Shown: positions 60,001 through 64,000 of the stretch, one piece after another
Position numbering within the stretch: the stretch's first letter is position 1
How the letters are laid out: each line of letters opens with the position of its first letter
Origin: Quercus robur
Taxonomy: Eukaryota; Streptophyta; Magnoliopsida; Fagales; Fagaceae
Assembly (NCBI RefSeq): GCF_932294415.1
Contig: NC_065536.1
Coordinates: forward strand, 60,325,354 to 60,389,353
Length of the DNA stretch: 64,000 bases
Direction: 5' to 3'
Program-made: the position numbers and the translations under genes
Notes under the pieces: model-generated
The model's input: the letters and a program-made list of their open reading frames with translations, nothing else
Databases searched by the model: none
Told to the model about the DNA's origin: nothing

Positions 60001-61790
60001 TCCGAAGTATTCAAAAAATAATAATAATAATACTAAAATTAAGCAATTTAAACTAGATACTTGAGGATGATTATCCTATATTCTCAAACAAAATAAATTG
60101 TTCGATTTACTTGAATTCCTCTTTCATTATTTCTTCTTTTGAATGATTTTTCAATTATTCATAAAAGAATTTAGTTAATGGAGTTAGTTTAAAATAGGCT
60201 AAATCTTGTTATACATTCTTTAATATTACACACTTCTTGTAAAAACACAATTTCAATTAAAATTGGTTTCTCAAAAAAAAAAAAAAAATTGTGAAATAGC
60301 AAAATCTTGTTTCGTGTGTTTTCAAAACACGATTTTAGTTAATGTGATAGTGTGTACACAGTAAATGTGCAATAGCTTAGCAGATCGATGTGTGATAAAG
60401 TGATAATCATTGCCCTTTAAAACATTTTTTAATTATTCATATAAAAACTATTTAATGAAATAGTTTTGATAGAACATTAAAAAAGTGCTACTCAAATTGA
60501 TAGTGTAAACATCTCTACTTATATTTAGGACTGAGCAAACTCCGAGTTGGGTTGGGTTCAAACCTGCCCGCATCCTGACCCAATATAAATAGACCCGAAA
60601 TTACTCTCACTGGAAACCCACACATTCAGGTCGGGTAGGGTTTGGGCGAGTAAATCTGGTCTGGTCGAGTCTCTCATATATTATTTTTTAATAAAAAATT
60701 TCATTTTAAGGGCGTATTAATCATTATTTGTTTTTATGAAACAATATACTATTAGTCAAATGGTTCATTATATAACCTGCAATAATTTTTTTTATAAAAA
60801 AATTATCTAAAATATTCTAAATTTAATATTGATCATGTTATTCCATTTCCAAATGTGATAATTCTATTTATGTTATGTACTACAAAATAATATGCAACAT
60901 GCAATAATATCAAAAAAGTGATCTAGACACTTTATTTCCTTCCAAAGCAAAGTTTAAATTCAAAATGAGATTCTTTGGAATTGAAGTCTAATGGATGGAA
61001 AAGTCTATACACTTTATTTCTCTATAATATTCAACATGCAATAATATCCAAAAAGTCCAAACATTTTATTTCCTTCCAAAGCATAGTTTAAATTCAAAAT
61101 GGAATTCAAATTTGGAATCAAGGTTTAATGGAGGAATGCTAATTATAGAAACTTCAATTTTGGCTAGCAATTGATTCATCCTTATCTCTTATTTGAGATC
61201 ACAAACACAACTTTAGGTTTTAATTTCTTATTGCCTTTTTTTTCCTGACTTTCGTGTATTTATGATTTTTTGTTTCAATACATTTATCTTTTTTCTTTTT
61301 TTTGGTCGTCGACTTTGGTACATTTTTTGATATATATTCACTTGAATCGAGTTAGTTAATGTTTTAATATTAAATTTGAATCCTAAAAATCAATTTGGAA
61401 AATGCAGAGGCTTAAATAAGGTGACTAAAGATAAGATATTTCCATTGTAATTAAGCTCTTAAATTCAAATTTAATTTGACATTTCTATTGGAAAATTTTT
61501 TAAAAAGTGGTTGAATATTTTCTCAAAATAAGTTGGGTCATTAATGCCAAGAGACTACCTTTTAAGGTTTAATTCAAATTTGAATGGAAATAAAACATAG
61601 AAAGTATAAAATATGTTTGGGTCTTATAAATGAGGATATTGGAAAAGGAACTAAAAGGGAAATCTATAATAGGATTTTTTTAATATATATTTGTAATCAG
61701 AATTAATATATATATATAGGCAAAATTACAACTTACTCACATGTGATTTGACTAAAATTTACGTTGCCTACCTGTGATTTAAAATTTAAC
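57040..61790. other. Gene-free, AT-rich region with local duplications
   Basis: No gene was recognised. Two tandem duplications are visible. TTAGTCTATTGCGTATCAAC and CGAGTTTT at about 58147-58195 recur at 58291-58350. GCAATAATATCAAAAAAGT and TTATTTCCTTCCAAAGCA at 60900-60960 recur at 61036-61080. A GGTCGGGT-type repetitive block lies at 60535-60680, similar to the one at 0.9-1.6 kb. The rest is A/T runs. Confidence 0.45.
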
Positions 61791-61796
61791 ACTTTA

Positions 61797-62135
61797 CTCA
61801 AATCTGGTTTATAGGGGTCTAATCTAAACAAACAGTTTCGGTGGAAAACCTTGTGTAAAGATAGTTTTACGTATTTGGTAGCATCAGAAAAAATAAGTAA
61901 AAGGAAAATTATCTTTAGTCAACATAAAAAGTATGATTTATTTTTAGAAATTGTTTTTCACTAATTTTTTTTGGAAAAAATTTTTATCTCACATCAAGCT
62001 AAATAAGAGAAGTTAGGAAATTAATTAATTAGGTTAAACAAATCTGGTTTACAGGGGTCTATCTAATCAAAACAAAAGACAATTTTGATGGAAAATCTTG
62101 CCGTAAAGATAGTTTTTCATATTTGGTAGAATCAG

Positions 62136-62184
<49 letters not shown>

Positions 62185-62560
62185 GATATTTAGTCAACAT
62201 AAAAAGTATGACTTATTTTTAGAAATTTTCCACAATTTTTTTTTTGGAAATCAATTATATCTCACAGAAAACTAAATAAGAGAAGTTAGGAAATTAATTA
62301 ATTAGGTTAAACAAATCTAGTTTACAGGGGTCTAATCTAAACAAACAAACAAACAAACAATTTCGAAGAAAAATTTTGTGTAAAAATAGTTTTCCGTATT
62401 TGGTAGCATCAGAAAAAATATGTAAAAAATAAAAAATCTTTAGTCAACATAAAAAGTCTAGCTTATTTTTATAAATTGTTTTCCACTAATTTTTTTTTTT
62501 TTTTTTTTTGGAAAACAACTCTATCTCACAGTAATTTTAATAAGGAAAGTTAGGATATTG
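61797..62560 (+). repeat. Tandem triplication, unit about 240-270 bp
   Basis: Three units start near 61799, 62039 and 62311. Each begins AAATCT(G/A)GTTTA(T/C)AGGGG and then has GATAGTTTT or a close variant, ATTTGGTAG(C/A)ATCAGAAAAA, TTTAGTCAACATAAAAAGT and a (T)nGGAAA run. Unit two carries an A run of about 45 bases (62139-62183). An unrelated-looking copy number change explains the length differences. Confidence 0.8.
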
Positions 62561-63660
62561 TTTTTCAACTCATTTAAGGTTGCTACCAAACATAGAAAAA
62601 TTAGATAGTTTTATAGAAAACGTTTTTTGAAAAATGACTCATTTTCTAGAAAATATCATCGCTAAAATAAACAAAGCATAATCTTTTTTTTTTTTAGAAT
62701 ACTAAGTATTTTTAACACACACACACGAGGAGAGTGAAGAAGGTTTTTAAATAAATTTACAGTGGTGTATATCCAAAAGGGTCTAAGCGTAAACTAGTTG
62801 TGAAACAAAATTATAAAATTTGTTGTGTATTGATATTATTAGAAATAATATGAACTAATAAAGACAAAAATTTAAGAGTAGTGTCTATTACACACTCACT
62901 AATACACACACATAAAAAAAGAACAAAATTTAGCTACAAAATTTATTGTAGCCTAAGGCTACAACTTTACTCAATATCTTTTTATTGGAGGTGTATTTTG
63001 AGAATTTTACCATTGGATTACATCTTCTTCTTATATTCTTCATACTTGCAAAATTTCAAGAAAATTAAAGATCAATTGTTATACAATCAATAAATTGTTT
63101 TAATTGTTAGTTTTTGTAGTTTAAGATTATGCATAAAATTTAAGTTTACAGATCTTATACTAAATAATATTTTATTGACATAAAATTTTACATATGTATT
63201 AAGAATGTAGAGAACATATAATTTAACGGTTAGATTTTCAAAACATGTAGTAATATTTATTTTATTGAGTAAAATTATAGCTTTAAGCTATAACTAATTT
63301 TGTAACTAACTTTGTCTTATAAAAAATGAACTGAAATCATTCCAAGAGTGTGTGTATTATAAATAGATATGCCTGAACTTAGAAACCCTTACTTGTAATA
63401 AATATGAGAATATTCTATAATTATTCCTCTTAGTCTCTTACATTATTATTTTTATTATTATTTTGATGAATATTTCTTACATTATATCTTGTGGCAAGGA
63501 TCACCTGGAGCAGGCTGCTTTGAAGTTTGTTCCAAAAAAATGCCTGTAAATGCGTGATGTCCATTACAATTTGACTAGTCTCTGTTGAATTTTCAGCCAC
63601 ACAAGCCACCGAAATTCTCTCTCTTAAAGTCCATCTACGGCATAAATGCAATGGTGCGTA
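62561..63660. other. Intergenic upstream of the GST gene
   Basis: AT-rich, with short CA runs at about 62716 and 62900. No gene was seen. Confidence 0.5.
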
Positions 63661-63661
63661 G

Positions 63662-63668
63662 TATAAAA
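63662..63668 (+). promoter_or_regulatory. Likely TATA box of the GST gene
   Basis: TATAAAA lies 118 bases before the start codon, a plausible distance for a plant promoter with a leader of about 85-90 bases. Confidence 0.45.
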
Positions 63669-63785
63669 AGTCACATACCTCTACACCTTAAAGTCTACAT
63701 TTCACACTAGATATTTATTTGACATTTACATATATAGTTCATCTTGCACTAGTGGGTGATTAGCAAAGATTTCGAGAGTGAACTC

Positions 63786-64000
63786 ATGGCGAAGAATGAT
63801 GTCAAGCTTTTGGGTGCATGGCCTAGCCCATATGCGTTGAGGGCTCGGATTGCCCTTAACATCAAATCTGTAAAATATGAGTTTCTTGAAGAGACATTGG
63901 CCCCTAAGAGTGAGCTTCTTCTCAAATCCAACCCTGTTTATAAGAAAATCCCAGTTCTGATTCATGGTGACAAGCCCATCTGTGAGTCCCTAGTCATTGT
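63786..64000 (+). CDS. Tau-class glutathione S-transferase, 5' part
   Basis: Tau GSTs conjugate glutathione to electrophiles, including herbicides, in the plant cytosol, and they have peroxidase and ligand-binding roles. The frame opens MAKNDVKLLGAWPSPYALR and continues for 71 codons to the window edge. It covers most of the thioredoxin-fold N-terminal domain. The catalytic Ser is Ser14 in the WPSP motif. The glutathione-binding cis-Pro is in KKIPVLIH and the ESL motif is at residues 67-69 (CESL). It is closest in wording to the GSTU17/GSTU18 group (from memory). Usual tau genes are about 220-230 codons with one intron, so two thirds of the gene lies beyond the window. Confidence 0.93.
   Translation, partial: MAKNDVKLLGAWPSPYALRARIALNIKSVKYEFLEETLAPKSELLLKSNPVYKKIPVLIHGDKPICESLVI

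Noticed and set aside
1-64000. CRISPR arrays, operons, riboswitches or bacterial features
   Set aside because: None was seen. The tandem repeats present lack regular spacers, and the genes are eukaryotic with spliceosomal introns.

Overview
The window is nuclear DNA of a flowering plant. It is AT-rich, with long intergenic gaps, introns in the genes, and many plant-type transposable elements. The gene content (BMS1, a HIPL1-like protein, a P-class PPR protein, a tau-class GST) and the dense SINE, LINE and Helitron debris suggest a woody eudicot. Fagales is a guess from remembered repeat families and not something the sequence proves.

Host genes. (1) BMS1, minus strand, 33804 to 20717: 18 exons that join in frame into 1204 codons. 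This is the GTPase-like factor of the small-subunit processome. One of its introns is an AT-AC, U12-type intron. (2) A 751-codon, single-exon PPR gene, plus strand, 37421-39676. (3) A HIPL1-like glucose/sorbosone dehydrogenase-domain gene, minus strand, 45385 to 41814: 7 exons, 689 codons, with a signal peptide and a GPI-type tail. (4) A tRNA-Gly(GCC) gene at 50726-50796. (5) The first exon of a tau-class glutathione S-transferase at 63786, cut by the window end.

Mobile DNA, left to right. An antisense tRNA-derived SINE (about 262-416) and a MITE (1684-1911) come first. A long-terminal-inverted-repeat element (3225-9912, 10-bp direct repeat at its borders, MULE-like) follows, and a nearly full-length LINE (3721-9500) is nested in it. 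The LINE has a 15-bp target-site duplication, and a paralogous copy of the empty site lies at 10.1-10.3 kb. From 14.5 to 20.0 kb there is a cluster of Helitron-like termini that encloses a solo LTR and an exon fragment of the YL1_C domain of SWC2. The 4-kb BMS1 intron holds a LINE relic that was itself hit by an element with a 9-bp target duplication, plus an RTE-type LINE relic. At 47.1-50.2 kb lies a second decayed LINE interrupted by a GC-rich element. At 50.7-55.6 kb a partial duplication of the tRNA gene, a Helitron containing a solo LTR, a MITE-like element, and another solo LTR inside a larger inverted-repeat element follow one another. A hAT-like element (55789-56421) and a hairpin element come next. 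From 57 to 63.7 kb the DNA is AT-rich and gene-free, with several local tandem duplications.

The four protein genes have unrelated roles (ribosome biogenesis, organelle RNA processing, cell-surface or extracellular redox, detoxification), as is usual for a plant chromosome arm. I found no operon-like or clustered pathway. The interest lies in the layered transposon history, the captured exons, and the U12 intron.
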